From contig OY759271.1 in assembly GCA_963662155.1 (NCBI GenBank), positions 19,313,229-19,377,228 on the forward strand: 64,000 nucleotides of DNA, given 5' to 3'. Shown here one piece after another: positions 13,095 through 24,876 of the stretch (positions within the stretch are counted from its first letter, which is position 1; the number at the start of each line of letters is the position of its first letter). This DNA is from Lamellibrachia columna. Its lineage: Eukaryota; Annelida; Polychaeta; Sabellida; Siboglinidae. The notes under the pieces are model-generated. The model was not told the DNA's origin and made no database searches. It saw only the letters and a program-made list of their open reading frames with translations. The position numbers and the translations under genes were made by a program.

Positions 13095-13721
13095 GGGTAA
13101 ACTGTAGGAGATAGGGTAAATTGTAGGAATGATGGGTAAATTGTAGGAGGTATGAGTAAAATTTAGGAAATAAGAGTAAACTGTAGGAAATATGGGTAAA
13201 TTGTAGGAATTATGGGTTAATTGTAGGAATTATAGGTAAACTGTAGGAATTATAGGTAAACTGTAGGAATTATGATTAAACTGTAGGAGTTATGGGAAAC
13301 CTGTAGGAATTATGGGTAAATTATAGGAATTATGGATAAACTGTAGGAATTATGGGTAACCTGTTGGGATTATGGGTAAACTGTAGGAGGTATGGGTAAA
13401 TTGTAGGAATTATGGGTAAACTGTAGGAGGTATGGGTAACCTGTAGGAATTATGGGTAACCTTTAGGTATTATGGGTATACTGTAAGATGTATGGGTAAA
13501 TTGTAGAAGTTATGGGTAACCTGTAGGAATTATGAGTAAACTGTAGGAATTATGAATAAAATGTAGAAATTATAGGTAAACTGTAGGAATTATGGGTAAA
13601 TTGTAGGAATTATGGGCAAACTGTAGGAGTTATGGGTAAACTGTAGGAATTATGGGTAAACTGTAGGAGTTACGGGTAAACTGTAGAAGGTATGATAAAT
13701 TGTAGGAGTTATAGGTAAACT

Positions 13722-14111
13722 GGTATTTTTTTTATATTGGTCTCCCATTATTGGTGGACTTTAACTTGTGCGCTCCCACTCGTCTTGCCTTTTTTGACAT
13801 TGGTCACCTATTATTTGTGGACTTTGACTTGTGTGCTCCCACTCGTCTTATCTTTTTGGTATTGGTCAGTCACTATTGGTGGACTTTGGCTTGTGCGCTC
13901 CCATTCATCTTGTCTTTTTTTTGACATTGGTCACCTATTATTGGTGGACTTTGACTTGTGCGCTTCCACTTGTCTTGTCATTTTGACATTGGTCAGCTGC
14001 TGTTGGTGGACTTTAACTTGTGCACTCCCACTCGTCTTGTCTTTTTCACACTGGTCAGTCACTGTAGGTGGACTTTGACTTGTGCAGAAGTGCATCGTCA
14101 GCAAACTTTCA
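13722..14111 (+). repeat. 63-bp repeat block, subunits a-b-c-d-e-f
   Basis: Complete block. It contains the longest open frame of the array (113 codons, 13,737-14,078), which is simply the 21-codon period read through. Confidence 0.88.
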
Positions 14112-14636
14112 GGGTAAACTGTTGGAGATATGGGTAATTTGTAGGAATTATGGGTAAACTGTAGGAGGTATGGGTAAACTGTAGGAATGATGGATAAACT
14201 GTAGGAGTTATGAGTAAACTGTAGGAATTATGGGTAAACTGTAGGAAGTATGGGTAACTTGTAGGAATTATGGGTAAACTGTAGGATATATGGATAAACT
14301 GTAGGAATTATGGGTAACCTGTAGGAATTATGGGTAAACTGTAGGAGGTATGGTTAAATTGTAGGAATTATGGGTAAACTGTAGGAGTTATGGGTAATCT
14401 GTAGGAATTTTGAGTAAACTGTAGGAATAATGGATCAAATGCAGAAATTATAGGTAAACTGTACGAATTATGGGTAAATTGTAGGAATTATGGGTAAACT
14501 GTAGGAGTGATGGGTAAACTTTAGGAATTATGGGTAAATTGTAGGAGTTACGGGTAAACTGTAGGAGGTATGATGAATTGTAGTTATAGGTAAATTGTAG
14601 GAGGTATGGATAAACTGTAGGAGTTATGGGTAAACT

Positions 14637-14961
14637 GGTGTTTTTTTTATATTGGTCTCCCATTATTGGTGGACTTTAACTTGTGCGCTTCCACTTGTCT
14701 TGCCTTTTTTCACATTGGTCACCTATTATTTGTGGACTTTGACTTGTGTGCTCCCACTCTTCTTATCTTTTTGGTATTGGTCAGTCACTATTGGTGGACT
14801 TTGGCTTGTGCGCTCCCATTCGTCTTGTCTTTTTTTGACATTGGTCACCTATTATTGGTGGACTTTGACTTGTGTGCTTCCACTCGTTTTGTCATTTTGA
14901 CATTGATCAGCTATTGGTGGTGGACTTTAACTTGTGCACTCCCACTCGCCTTGTCTTTTTC
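14637..14961 (+). repeat. 63-bp repeat block, truncated at an inversion
   Basis: Subunits a to e are present, then the sequence stops in CTTGTCTTTTTCC and switches to minus-orientation repeat. This marks an inversion breakpoint inside a block. Confidence 0.85.
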
Positions 14962-15116
14962 CAATTTCTGACCAATACCAAAAAGATAAGACGAGTGGGA
15001 GCACACAAGTGAAAGTCCACAAATAATAGGTGACCAATTTCAAAAAAGGCAAGACGAGTGGGAGCGCACAAGTTAAAGTCCACCAATAATGGGAGACCAA
15101 TATAAAAAAAAGACCA
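14962..15116 (-). repeat. 63-bp repeat block, inverted, subunits c-b-a
   Basis: Immediately after the truncated plus block, minus-orientation subunits follow (ACCAATACCAAAAAGATAAG). They correspond to c, b and a and run into minus-orientation 20-bp array. Confidence 0.85.
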
Positions 15117-15204
15117 GTTTACCAGTAACTCCTACAGTTTATCCATACCTCCTACAATTTACCTATAACTACATTTTATCATACCTCCTACTGTTTACCC
15201 GTAA

Positions 15205-15620
15205 CCCCTACAGTTTACCCATAACTCCTACAGTTTAATCATAATTACTACAATTTACCCAAAATTCCTACAGTTTACCTATAATTCCTACATTTAATCC
15301 TTAATTCCTACAATTTGCTCTTAGTTCCTAATTTTTACTCATATCTCCTACAATTTACCCATACCTCCTACAGTTTACCCATAATTCCTACAGGTTACCC
15401 ATAACTCCTACAGTTTACCCATAACTCCTACAGTTTAATCATAATTACTACAATTTACCCAAAATTCCTACAGTTTACCTATAATTCCTACATTTAATCC
15501 TTAATTCCTACAATTTGCTCTTAGTTCCTAATTTTTACTCATATCTCCTACAATTTACCCATACCTCCTACAGTTTACCCATAATTCCTACAGGTTACCC
15601 ATAACTCCTACAGTTTACCC
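15205..15620 (-). repeat. 200-bp direct duplication inside the 20-bp array
   Basis: Sequence from about 15,205 is repeated at an offset of exactly 200 bp (ten units), including rare variants such as TTTGCTCTTAGTTCC and CATTTAATCCTTAATTCC. I saw no difference between the copies, so the duplication is recent. Confidence 0.85.
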
Positions 15621-16591
15621 ATAATTTCTACAGTTTACTGATGTCTCCTACAGTTTACCCATAATTCCTACAGTTTACTCATAACTCCTACAGTTTATCC
15701 TTAATTCCTACAATTAACCCATAATTCCTACAATATACCCATATTTCCTACAGTTTACTCTTATTTCCTACAATTTACTCATACCTCCTACAGTTTACTC
15801 ATCATTCTTACTGTTTACCTATAACTGAAATATACCATACCTCCTACAGTTTACCCATAACTCCTACAGTTTACCCATAACTCATACAGTTTACCCATAA
15901 TTCCTACAGTTTACCCATAACTCCTACAGTTTACCCATAATTCATACAATTTATCCATAATTCCTACAATTTACCTATAAATCCTACAGTTACACATACC
16001 TCCTACAGTTTATCCATACTCCCTACAGTTTACCTATAAGTCCTACAATTACCCATACCTCCTGCAGTTTACCCATAATTTATACAGTTTACCTATAACT
16101 ACAATTTACCATACCTCCTGCCGTTTACCTATAACTACAATTTACCATACCTCCTACTGTTTACCCATAACTCCTACAGTTTACTAATAATTCCAACAGT
16201 TTACCCATAACTCCTACAGTTTACTAATAATTCCAACAGTTTACCCATAATTCCTACAGTTTACCCTTAACTCCTACAGTTTATCCATAATTCCTACAAA
16301 TTACCCATACCTCCTACAGTTTACCCATAATTCCTACAGTTTACCTATAACTACAATTTACCATACCTCCTACAGTTTACCCATAATTCCTACAGTTTAC
16401 TCATAACTCCTACCGTTTACCCATAATTCTTACAAGTTACCCATACTTCCTACAGTTTACCCATAATTCCTACAGGTTACCCTTAATTCCTACAGTTTTC
16501 TCATAACTCCTACATTTTAGCCATTATTCCAACAGTTTACCAATACCTCCTACTATTTACCCATAATTCCTACAATTTACCCATATCTCCT
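15621..16591 (-). repeat. 20-bp minisatellite, minus orientation
   Basis: Array in the same orientation as the left end of the window. It ends at a type g junction (CTACAGTTTCGAGTGGGAGC) like that at 1,084, so this stretch and 600-1,330 are related. Confidence 0.9.
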
Positions 16592-16697
16592 ACAGTTTCG
16601 AGTGGGAGCGTACAAGCGAAAGTCCACCAACAATAGGTGACCAATGTCAAAAAGACAACACGAATGGGAGCGCACAAACCAAAGTCCACCAATAGTG
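16592..16697 (-). repeat. 63-bp repeat block, inverted, truncated
   Basis: Type g and part of c in minus orientation; the sequence then flips at CCAATAGTGACTG into the plus-orientation 20-bp array, a third inversion breakpoint. Confidence 0.85.
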
Positions 16698-17061
16698 ACT
16701 GTAGGAATTATGGATAAACTGTAGGAATTATGGGTAACCTGTAGGGATTATGGGTAAACTGTAGGAGGTATGGGTAAATTGTAGGAATTATGGGTAAACT
16801 GTAGGAGGTATGGGTAACCTGTAGGAATTATGGGTAACCTGTAGGAATTATGGGTAACCTGTAGGAATTATGGGTAAAATGTAGTAATTATAGGTAAACT
16901 GTAGGAATTATGGGTAAATTGTAGGAATTATGGGTAAACTGTAGGAGTTATTGGTAAACTGTAGGAAATATGGGTAAACTGTAGGAGTTATGGGTAAACT
17001 GTAGGAGTTATGGGTAAACTGTAGGAATTATGGGTAAACTGTAGGAGTTATGGGTAAACTG

Positions 17062-17309
17062 GTCTTTTTTTGATATTGGTCACCCATTATTGGTCGACTT
17101 TAACTTGTGCGCTCCCACTCGTCTTGTCTTTTTTGACATTGGTCACCTATTATTGGTGGACTTTGACTTGTGTGCTCCCACTCGTCTTATCTTTTTGGTA
17201 TTGGTCAGTCACTATTGGTGGACTTTGGCTTGTGCGCTCCCATTCGTCTTGACTTTTTGACATTGGTCACCTATTGTTGGTGGACTTTCGCTTGTATGCT
17301 CCCACTCGA
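17062..17309 (+). repeat. 63-bp repeat block, subunits a-b-c-g
   Basis: Last block of the array. It ends with type g joined to CTGTAGGAGATATGGG and is the mirror image of the block at 1,084-1,332. Confidence 0.86.
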
Positions 17310-17568
17310 AACTGTAGGAGATATGGGTAAATTGTAGGAATTATGGGTAAACTGGAGGAGGTATTGGTAAACTGTTGGAATAATGGATAAAATGTAGGAG
17401 TTATGAGAAAACTGTAGGAATTAAAGGTAACCTGTAGAAATTATGGGTAAACTGTAGGAAGTATGGGTAACTTGTAAGAATGATGGGTAAACGGTAGGAG
17501 TTATGAGTAAACTGTAGGAATTATGGGTAAACTGTAGGAGTTATGGGTAACCTGTACGAAACGCATAA

Positions 17569-17745
17569 ATATTCCTGAATGAGGACTTGACTGAGCGACG
17601 ATCAAAACTGGCATTCGAAACGAGGAAGCTAAAGAGGCTAAAGAAGCTGACGGACTGTTGGACGTTCAATGGTAAAGTCATGGTGAAGGACCTGGCAAAT
17701 AAGGTAAATGAAATAACATCAGATGACAACCTTCATCTATATTAA
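17569..17745 (+). pseudogene. LINE ORF1 C-terminal fragment
   Basis: A 58-codon open segment reads IFLNEDLTERRSKLAFETRK near its start and continues through CWTFNGKVMVKDL to a TAA stop at 17,743-17,745. The pattern NEDLT-x-RR-x-KLAFE-x-RKLKR...CWTFNGKVMVK is the conserved C-terminal part I know from ORF1 proteins of invertebrate non-LTR retrotransposons. There it follows an RNA-binding region and may help bind element RNA. The N-terminal part is missing: a stop lies just upstream, then the minisatellite begins. It sits about 600 bp before the RTE-like LINE on the same strand, but the two need not belong to one insertion. The minus-strand open frame over the same bases is a shadow. Confidence 0.6.
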
Positions 17746-17799
17746 GACAACACTTTAGCTGATGCTTAATTTTCTTATATAATAACATGTGGCTGTATA

Positions 17800-18185
17800 C
17801 CAGTGAACAATGGCTTGTCAACAAGGAGTGCCCCATTAGGCATTACTCGGTCAAGTGTGACCACATAACAGATTGCCTGCTTGGTTTAGCCCACTGGTGG
17901 TTTTAGTTGCAGTGGAATAGCAATGTTGATATTGCACAACATAGAATCAAGTATTGTGCAACACAGTACCTGGTTTAAGACAGTCGAAATGGCCCAGTAG
18001 GCAATTACTTGGTCAAGCGTCCCCACATACAAGAAGGCCTGCTTTGATTGAGCCCGCCGGGTGGCTTTGTAGTCACCGACAAGCAATGTTGGTAATAGTA
18101 TTGCGCAATACAGAATCTGGTTGGTGACTATCCATAAATAGCATTCACATGAGCACACATGCATGTATTTGACTTTGTTACTAAC
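17800..18185. repeat. Diverged tandem duplication, period ~165 bp
   Basis: Two related segments lie side by side. One, near 17,837, reads GGCATTACTCGGTCAAGTGT; the other, near 17,998, reads AGGCAATTACTTGGTCAAGC. Both continue through GCCTGCTT, then GCAATGTTG, then ATTGCGCAA or ATTGCACAA. No coding or known element was recognised. Confidence 0.6.
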
Positions 18186-18324
18186 ACATTATTTGTTTCA
18201 TCTCAAAACTGCAGTACAGTACAAAAAAACATTGATGAAAAGTGGACAAGATGCAAGAATGCAATTACAGAAACCTGTGAACAGGTGAGACAAAGAGAGA
18301 CAAAAAACATAAGTCGAAAAACTA

Positions 18325-18828
18325 GCAAATGAGGCTGAGATCACAGCTAGGCAAAACAACTCCAGAGAGTTATACAAGATCACCAGACAGCTAGCAGGGA
18401 AGAACAAGATCACTAGTCGCCCCATCAGGGACAAACATGGAAAACTTCTCACTAAAGAATCTCTACAGTTACAAAGCTGGAAAGAATATTTCCAAGATAT
18501 CTTGAATAGGCCTCCACCAGATTCAACCGCAGACATTGAGGAAACAACTGAAGACCTTAACATTAATTGTGGTAGGATATCCAAAGAGGAGATCAAGAGA
18601 GCCATCAAAAAGCTGAAGCTAGGCAAAGCACCTGGAATTGACAATATACCATCTGATGTCTTAAAAGCTGATATTGGGGCCACAACAGACGTTTTATACA
18701 GCGTGCTAAATGAGATCTGGGATAAAGAGGAAATACCAACTGAGTGGAAGACAGGTATGCTAGTTACAATCCCCAAGAAAGGCAACCTCAGTGAATGTAA
18801 GAACTGGCGAGGGATCAGTGCCCAGTAA
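18325..18828 (+). pseudogene. RTE-like LINE ORF2: linker and RT N-terminal part
   Basis: Open from about 18,325 to a TAA at 18,826. It contains SRELYKITRQLAG, RPIRDKHGKLLT, SWKEYFQDILNRPPP and EEIKRAIKKLKLGKAPGIDN, the conserved entry into the RT domain, then WKTGMLVTIPKKGNLSECKN and WRGIS. In intact relatives WRGIS is followed by a segment ending CTDQIATLR; here an AT-rich inverted sequence (TTTATAATAAAT / TTTATTATAAA) intervenes and that segment is lost. The first methionine (18,502) is not a real start, since the protein was much longer upstream. The minus-strand 216-codon open frame over the same bases is a shadow. Confidence 0.82.
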
Positions 18829-18863
18829 AATTTTATAATAAATATCATAATTTTATTATAAAT

Positions 18864-19135
18864 CCTGCACAGATCATATTGCTACACTCAGGATTATCGC
18901 TGAACAATGCATTGAATGGCAGAGCTCCCTTTACATAAACTTTGTGGACTTCGAAAAAGCATTCGATAGTATAGACAGGACAGTTCTATGGAAGCTCCTG
19001 AGGCACTATGGTTTACCTACAAAATTTGTAACCCTAATAAAGAACATGTACGAAGGTTTCACTGATCATGTCATCTTTAATGGACAAATTTCAGAAGGCT
19101 TCCAGATTGGAACTGGAGTACGACAGGGCTGCTAG
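18864..19135 (+). pseudogene. RTE-like LINE ORF2: RT palm with FVDFEKAFDS
   Basis: Resumes the RT with CTDHIATLRIIAEQCIEW, then NFVDFEKAFDSIDRTVLWKL (first catalytic aspartate region), then NMYEGFTDHVIFNGQISEGF and TGVRQGC. A TAG codon directly after TGVRQGC interrupts the frame, where relatives continue LLSPFLF. Without this stop the frame runs on into the next segment, so this is one ancestral ORF with a nonsense mutation. Confidence 0.85.
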
Positions 19136-19762
19136 CTATCTCCACTGCTCTTTCTGATAACCATAGACTGGACAATGAAAAGATCCACAGAACACCATCA
19201 TACTGGGATCCAGTGGAACTTGTTCTCACAACTAGAAGACCTGGATTTAGCAGATGATCTAGCACTACTCTCAGAAACCCATAAACACATGCAACAAAAA
19301 ACAGAAAGGCTTCAAGAAAAAAGCAGCCAACTGGGTCTTAAGATCAATGTGGGAAAGACAAAGGTGATGAAATTCAACAGCAGATCCTCTGAACCCTCAC
19401 TAGAAAGTGGTACTGTTGAGGAAGTACAAGACTTCATCTACCTTGGGAGCAACATCAGTACAAATGCTGGAGCTGACAAAGATGTGGAGCTATGCATCAA
19501 TAAAGCTTGCCGTGCCTTCATAACCCTACGCCCTGTATGGCTCTCTTCCCAACTATCCATAAACACTAAGATCCGCATTTTCAACACCAACGTTAAACCA
19601 GTTCTTCTCTATGGCTGTGAAATGTGGAAAACTACTCAGTCTCTCAACAACAGACTCCAAGTCTTCATCAACAGTCACCTCCAATACATCCTTAAGGTAT
19701 GGTGGCCTAAAAAAATATCAAATATAAAGAGCTCTGGAAGAAAACCAAACAGGAAGAAATAA
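19136..19762 (+). pseudogene. RTE-like LINE ORF2: catalytic ADD box and thumb/C-terminal region
   Basis: Same frame as the preceding segment. It reads LSPLLFLITIDWTMKRST, QLEDLDLADDLALLSETHK (the ADD catalytic pair), LGLKINVGKTKVMKFN, VEEVQDFIYLGSNIST, AFITLRPVW and IFNTNVKPVLLYGCEMWKTT, the usual order for the family. It breaks at ISNI, where relatives have ISN-x-ELW; a frameshift near 19,720-19,740 moves the ELWKKTKQEE coding to another frame. Confidence 0.85.
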
Positions 19763-20005
19763 GCACTACAATCAAGAGGAGAAAATGGAGCTGGATTGGC
19801 TGCACACTCAGAAAAGATCCAACAAATACAACCAAACAAGCACTGGACTATAACCCACAAGGAAAGAGAAGGAAGGCCAAAAATCAACTGGAGATGCTCC
19901 ACACTACAATATCTTGATAAAGTGGGGGTCACCTGGCAAGAGGCCAAAGCTCTAGCCCAGAAGAGAGTGAGGTGGAGAAACATGGTTGATGCCCTATGCT
20001 CCTAA
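19740..20005 (+). pseudogene. RTE-like LINE ORF2: C-terminus after frameshift
   Basis: Frame fragments give RRKWSWIGCTLRKDP and, in the 19,796-20,005 frame, EGRPKINWR and WQEAKALAQKRVRWRNMVDA, ending LCS and a stop. Relatives end similarly (WIGHTLRK ... W-x-x-x-V-x-x-LCS). At least two frameshifts separate this from the RT part. Confidence 0.78.
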
Positions 20006-20055
20006 AGGGGCCAAGAGGATTAAGGTAAGGTAAGGTATGTGTACGTGTATATGTA

Positions 20056-20059
<4 letters not shown>

Positions 20060-20092
<33 letters not shown>
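20060..20092. repeat. (AT)n microsatellite
   Basis: About 16 AT units follow the GTATATGTATGTGC tail of the RTE-like LINE and touch a fragment of another LINE at 20,093. Confidence 0.95.
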
Positions 20093-20099
<7 letters not shown>

Positions 20100-20162
20100 T
20101 GACAAGAGTTAATAAATGTAAATATCTTGGACATGTTCTCACTGAAGCTCTCAGTTTAGCAG
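20093..20162 (+). mobile_element. Short fragment of the CSAS-type LINE 3' region
   Basis: GAAATATTGACAAGAGTTAA continues through TAAATGTAAATATCTTGGAC to the GAAGCTCTCAGT region and encodes NKCKYLGHVLTEALS. The same sequence is present in minus orientation at about 30,575-30,630 and 32,440-32,490. KYLGH is the conserved post-catalytic motif of CR1/L2-type reverse transcriptases. In all three copies the sequence directly upstream is an AT microsatellite. Confidence 0.72.
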
Positions 20163-20340
20163 CACAACACTGTAGTTTTGCAGTGAAATGAATAATGTAT
20201 TACAAATAATGTATTAGCAACACAGTAAAAAAAAAATATATATAAAAAATTACATAAAAAATCAATTAATAAATACACTGCAGTTTTGCAGTGAAACAAA
20301 TAATATTTTTGCAACATAGTCAAGCACACTGCAATTTTGC
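20163..20340. repeat. Three copies of a CACTGCA...TGCAGTG hairpin motif
   Basis: CACTGTAGTTTTGCAGTG at about 20,168, CACTGCAGTTTTGCAGTG at about 20,277 and CACTGCAATTTTGCAGTA at about 20,328 are each short inverted repeats. The first two are followed by AAATGAATAAT or AAACAAATAAT. No coding is visible. Confidence 0.65.
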
Positions 20341-20341
20341 A

Positions 20342-20342
<1 letters not shown>

Positions 20343-20421
<79 letters not shown>
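20343..20421. repeat. (AT)n microsatellite
   Basis: About 40 uninterrupted AT units, ending TTTATGC. The tyrosine/isoleucine open frames across it are artefacts. Confidence 0.97.
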
Positions 20422-20425
<4 letters not shown>

Positions 20426-20969
20426 GCAAAATAACAACACAAGTCCAGCGTAGATTGAAATAGGCCAAAGAATGACATTTAGATTTATTAATTAAGGAGC
20501 ATGAAATTAGGCAAGCATACACCATCAAAATAAGATACATCCAATAATCTCAGCAAGCATGTCGGCCCCCAAAAGGCATTTACACATAATTAGTAAATCA
20601 TGCCTATCAGCTACCCACTACCAGTACTATCTGTACCACTACTGACTTATATACAATTCACATGGTATCGGTGGGGGACACTCCGCCGTGAATTAACCAT
20701 ACACATACATGTACAAACAGAAAGGCTGGGGTACTCGATCCCCCAGCCAAACATGATAAATGAAAAAAGTGGGCTAACCACCTAACATTCGTGAACAAAT
20801 CACAATGAAAATTGTGGAAACACAACGCACAATGTATAAAGGTGTTACATATCTAGACATTAGTCAAACAATAACTACTAACACATCAGACCGAGAGGTA
20901 GGGCCAAACAGCCACACAAATGTACTCGTAAAAAGTACCCGCACTAAAAACCCTGTGTACACTACTGAC
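20422..20969. other. Non-coding stretch, no recognisable gene; one GC hairpin
   Basis: I see no gene here. A hairpin at 20,724-20,748 has an 8-bp GC-rich stem (GGCTGGGG / CCCCAGCC) around a 9-nt loop. It resembles a tRNA arm superficially, but no other tRNA arms are present. Confidence 0.6.
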
Positions 20970-21790
<821 letters not shown>

Positions 21791-22033
21791 ATTGAGCCTT
21801 ATAATTGACTTTGGATCTAATAAAGATATATTAATAAAATAAGCAGTTATGTGTTCCTTTACATGTCACCTTTAATTTAAATCAATTGCCAATGTTCTAT
21901 TATATTTAATTTTTTTTAAGTACTTAGTAAAATTTAATTACTAGCTGTAATCGTACCGTTGGGGTAAGTCCAAATAGATTGTGTCCGTAGCCGTAGCCTA
22001 GCCCTGGCCTAGGCGTGGAAAAAGATGGTCATC
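21791..22033. other. AT-rich sequence, no feature seen
   Basis: Likely 3' flank of the LINE fragment. AATAAAGATATATTAATAAAATAAG near 21,820 could be an old polyadenylation region. Nothing else is recognised. Confidence 0.4.
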
Positions 22034-22488
22034 TGGGCACGGACCACAGTCAGAATCCATCCGCCATTACAACAATAAAGAGTCCCAAGGAAAAATTAAT
22101 TTTGCAGATAGGGTTTATTTGTGAGAGCAGAAATTGTGTGGATGAGTGAGTGGAAGTGATGCTTTTGTGCACAGTAGCATCTAAGCTTTGAAATGATGTC
22201 ATTTGTCAGTAGGTATACCAGTTGCGTAAGGACACAGTGGCTGTTAGGCGGGATGTACTCATATTTTGGAAACCGGGGAATTTCATGGCAGAAATGCAGG
22301 GGCGTCATGCGTTGAATCAATTTGTGCGAAAAGGAGGTATGTCATTTTCACGAATTTCACACACCAGGTGCCTTAGTGGGTCTGTCATTTTCTGTGAATA
22401 AAAAAAAAATTGTAGGATAAATTTTCAATGTAGGCGCAAGAACGTTATAATGGTCGTCTATGGGAAAAGTGACTGTGGTCCGTGCCCA
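22034..22488. mobile_element. MITE-like element with 19-bp inverted ends
   Basis: TGGGCACGGACCACAGTCA at 22,034-22,052 is exactly reverse-complemented at 22,470-22,488, giving a 455-bp unit. The interior has no transposase. The open frame at 22,096-22,320 (minus) has no recognisable motif. No clear target-site duplication was seen. Confidence 0.55.
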
Positions 22489-23850
<1,362 letters not shown>

Positions 23851-23854
23851 TTAC

Positions 23855-23965
23855 ATTAATGTGTTCTATGTAGAAATGTTTACATTAGTGTGTTCTATGT
23901 AGAAATGTTTTACATTAGTGTGTTCTGTGTTTTACATGTTCACTGTTGAAATGTTTTACATTAAG
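23855..23965. repeat. ~32-bp tandem repeat, about four units
   Basis: TTACATTAGTGTGTTCTATG followed by TAGAAATGTT repeats about three times; a fourth, diverged copy (GTTCACTGTTGAAATGTTTT) follows. Confidence 0.75.
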
Positions 23966-24414
23966 GTCATTCCATGCCAAATCAAACAATAGTAAAAAAA
24001 AATTTATTGATTTCCTTATATTTAAACCCAGTACTAAGTAGCTATAGCTGAGCACTTCACCAATGTCTGTTCCATGTCAGTTTTGTGTTAGCATGTAGAA
24101 ATGATATCCAGTGCCAGGAGTTATATGTTATTAGGTATTATGTTATTTATTAAGTATGTTCCATGCGCACCATATAATATAAACGTTTAACACTGTCTAT
24201 AGAAATGTATACAATTACCAACATATTAGCATGTATATTAATTACATCAGAGGACGATGGATTTAGCCCATTTTTTATTAAACCGCCTTATTAGTTAACC
24301 CTAATATGTTCTGGTGTAACCGGGTTTCAATTGTGTATTATGTACTCATGGCATCCATCCATCTAAATTGTATTTATGCATGGTTAATAAAACTATCTTG
24401 GTTGTTCACTACAA
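23966..24414. other. AT-rich non-coding stretch
   Basis: No recognisable coding, element or repeat. The 85-codon open frame starting at 24,306 has no familiar motif and overlaps the duplicated segment that follows. Confidence 0.45.
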
Positions 24415-24876
24415 TGACACACATTTTTTATTATAGCTCAAAAAAATGCAAGACCAAAGAGTCTGCCTGTTGTATTTCTAGAAATTTGCTAAACATACGG
24501 CTCACGTATGAAACAACGAAAGCAGTGACTAAAAATACGGCTCACGTACGTTTAAAACCGTGATTTACAGTTAAAAATGCTCAGGCACACACACACATTA
24601 CATATACTAGTAAATTCATAAAATGTCTACATAAAAAAATCGGTATTAATTATCGAAGCCATTAAGTACTACTCCTCCAATGTACACATCTTTAATTATA
24701 GCTCACAGAAAATGCAATACCAAAGTGCCTGCCTGCTGGACTTCTAGAATAATTTGCTAAACATACGGCTCACGTATGTTTGGAAGTGAATCCTAAACGT
24801 ACGGCTCGCGTATGAAACAAAGAACGAAGGCCAACAACGAAAGCAGTGACTAAACATACGGCTCACGTACGTTTAG
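24415..24876. repeat. Direct duplication carrying the ACGGCTCACGTACGTTTA motif
   Basis: A segment starting TTTATTATAGCTCA (about 24,427) recurs from about 24,690 (TTTAATTATAGCTCACAG). Shared words include AAATGCAA-ACCAAAG, TGCCTG and TTTGCTAAACATACGGCTCA. The palindromic-looking motif ACGGCTCACGTA occurs near 24,497, 24,537, 24,765, 24,797 (as CTCGCGTA) and 24,857. The second copy ends directly at the fold-back element. Confidence 0.7.

Larger units (their letters stand above)
1..17556. repeat. Composite minisatellite array (20-bp and ~63-bp units)
   Basis: The whole interval is tandem repeat. The main unit is 20 bp, CTGTAGGAATTATGGGTAAA in plus orientation, with common variants GGAGTT, GGAGGT and GGAAAT after CTGTA and a shortened GTAGTTATA form. 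Blocks of a different ~63-bp repeat interrupt it roughly every 0.5 to 1.05 kb, listed separately below. Everything between the listed blocks is 20-bp array. The 20-bp unit runs in minus orientation at 1-2,460 and about 15,117-16,591, and in plus orientation elsewhere. Open frames inside it (up to 113 codons) are rich in W, L, V and S and come from the 63-bp period being divisible by three; I see no sign that they are genes. The array begins outside the window and ends where LINE sequence starts near 17,557. Confidence 0.95.
18200..20036 (+). mobile_element. RTE-like non-LTR retrotransposon, 5'-truncated and decayed
   Basis: The translated sequence matches the pattern of RTE-like reverse transcriptases related to the transposon-derived protein of nematode F52C9.6. 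In order it shows a linker after the endonuclease (QSWKEYFQDILNRPPP), RT finger and palm (GKAPGIDNIPSDVLKADI), palm (NFVDFEKAFDS...TGVRQGC), the catalytic ADD box (LADDLALLS) and a C-terminal region (IFNTNVKPVLLYG). The endonuclease is missing. The element is dead: an AT-rich insertion/deletion near 18,826-18,863 removes roughly 45 residues, there is a TAG after TGVRQGC at about 19,133, and frameshifts lie near 19,750. The 3' end has GGTAA repeats (AAGGTAAGGTAAGG), the kind of short tandem tail typical of such LINEs. Confidence 0.88.

Noticed and set aside
1064..14971. Dozens of open frames rich in W, L, V and S in the minisatellite
   Set aside because: They coincide with the 63-bp repeat blocks, occur in two frames at once and end in repeat-derived stops; no start context or independent coding sign.
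1..17556. CRISPR-like array
   Set aside because: The 20-bp units are directly adjacent without unique spacers, orientation flips inside the array, and no cas-type genes are present; the sequence is eukaryotic.
18198..18848. 216-codon minus-strand open frame
   Set aside because: Antisense shadow of the RTE-like reverse transcriptase, whose plus-strand motifs are unmistakable.
20724..20748. tRNA arm-like hairpin
   Set aside because: Only one stem is present; no acceptor, D or anticodon arm could be fitted around it.
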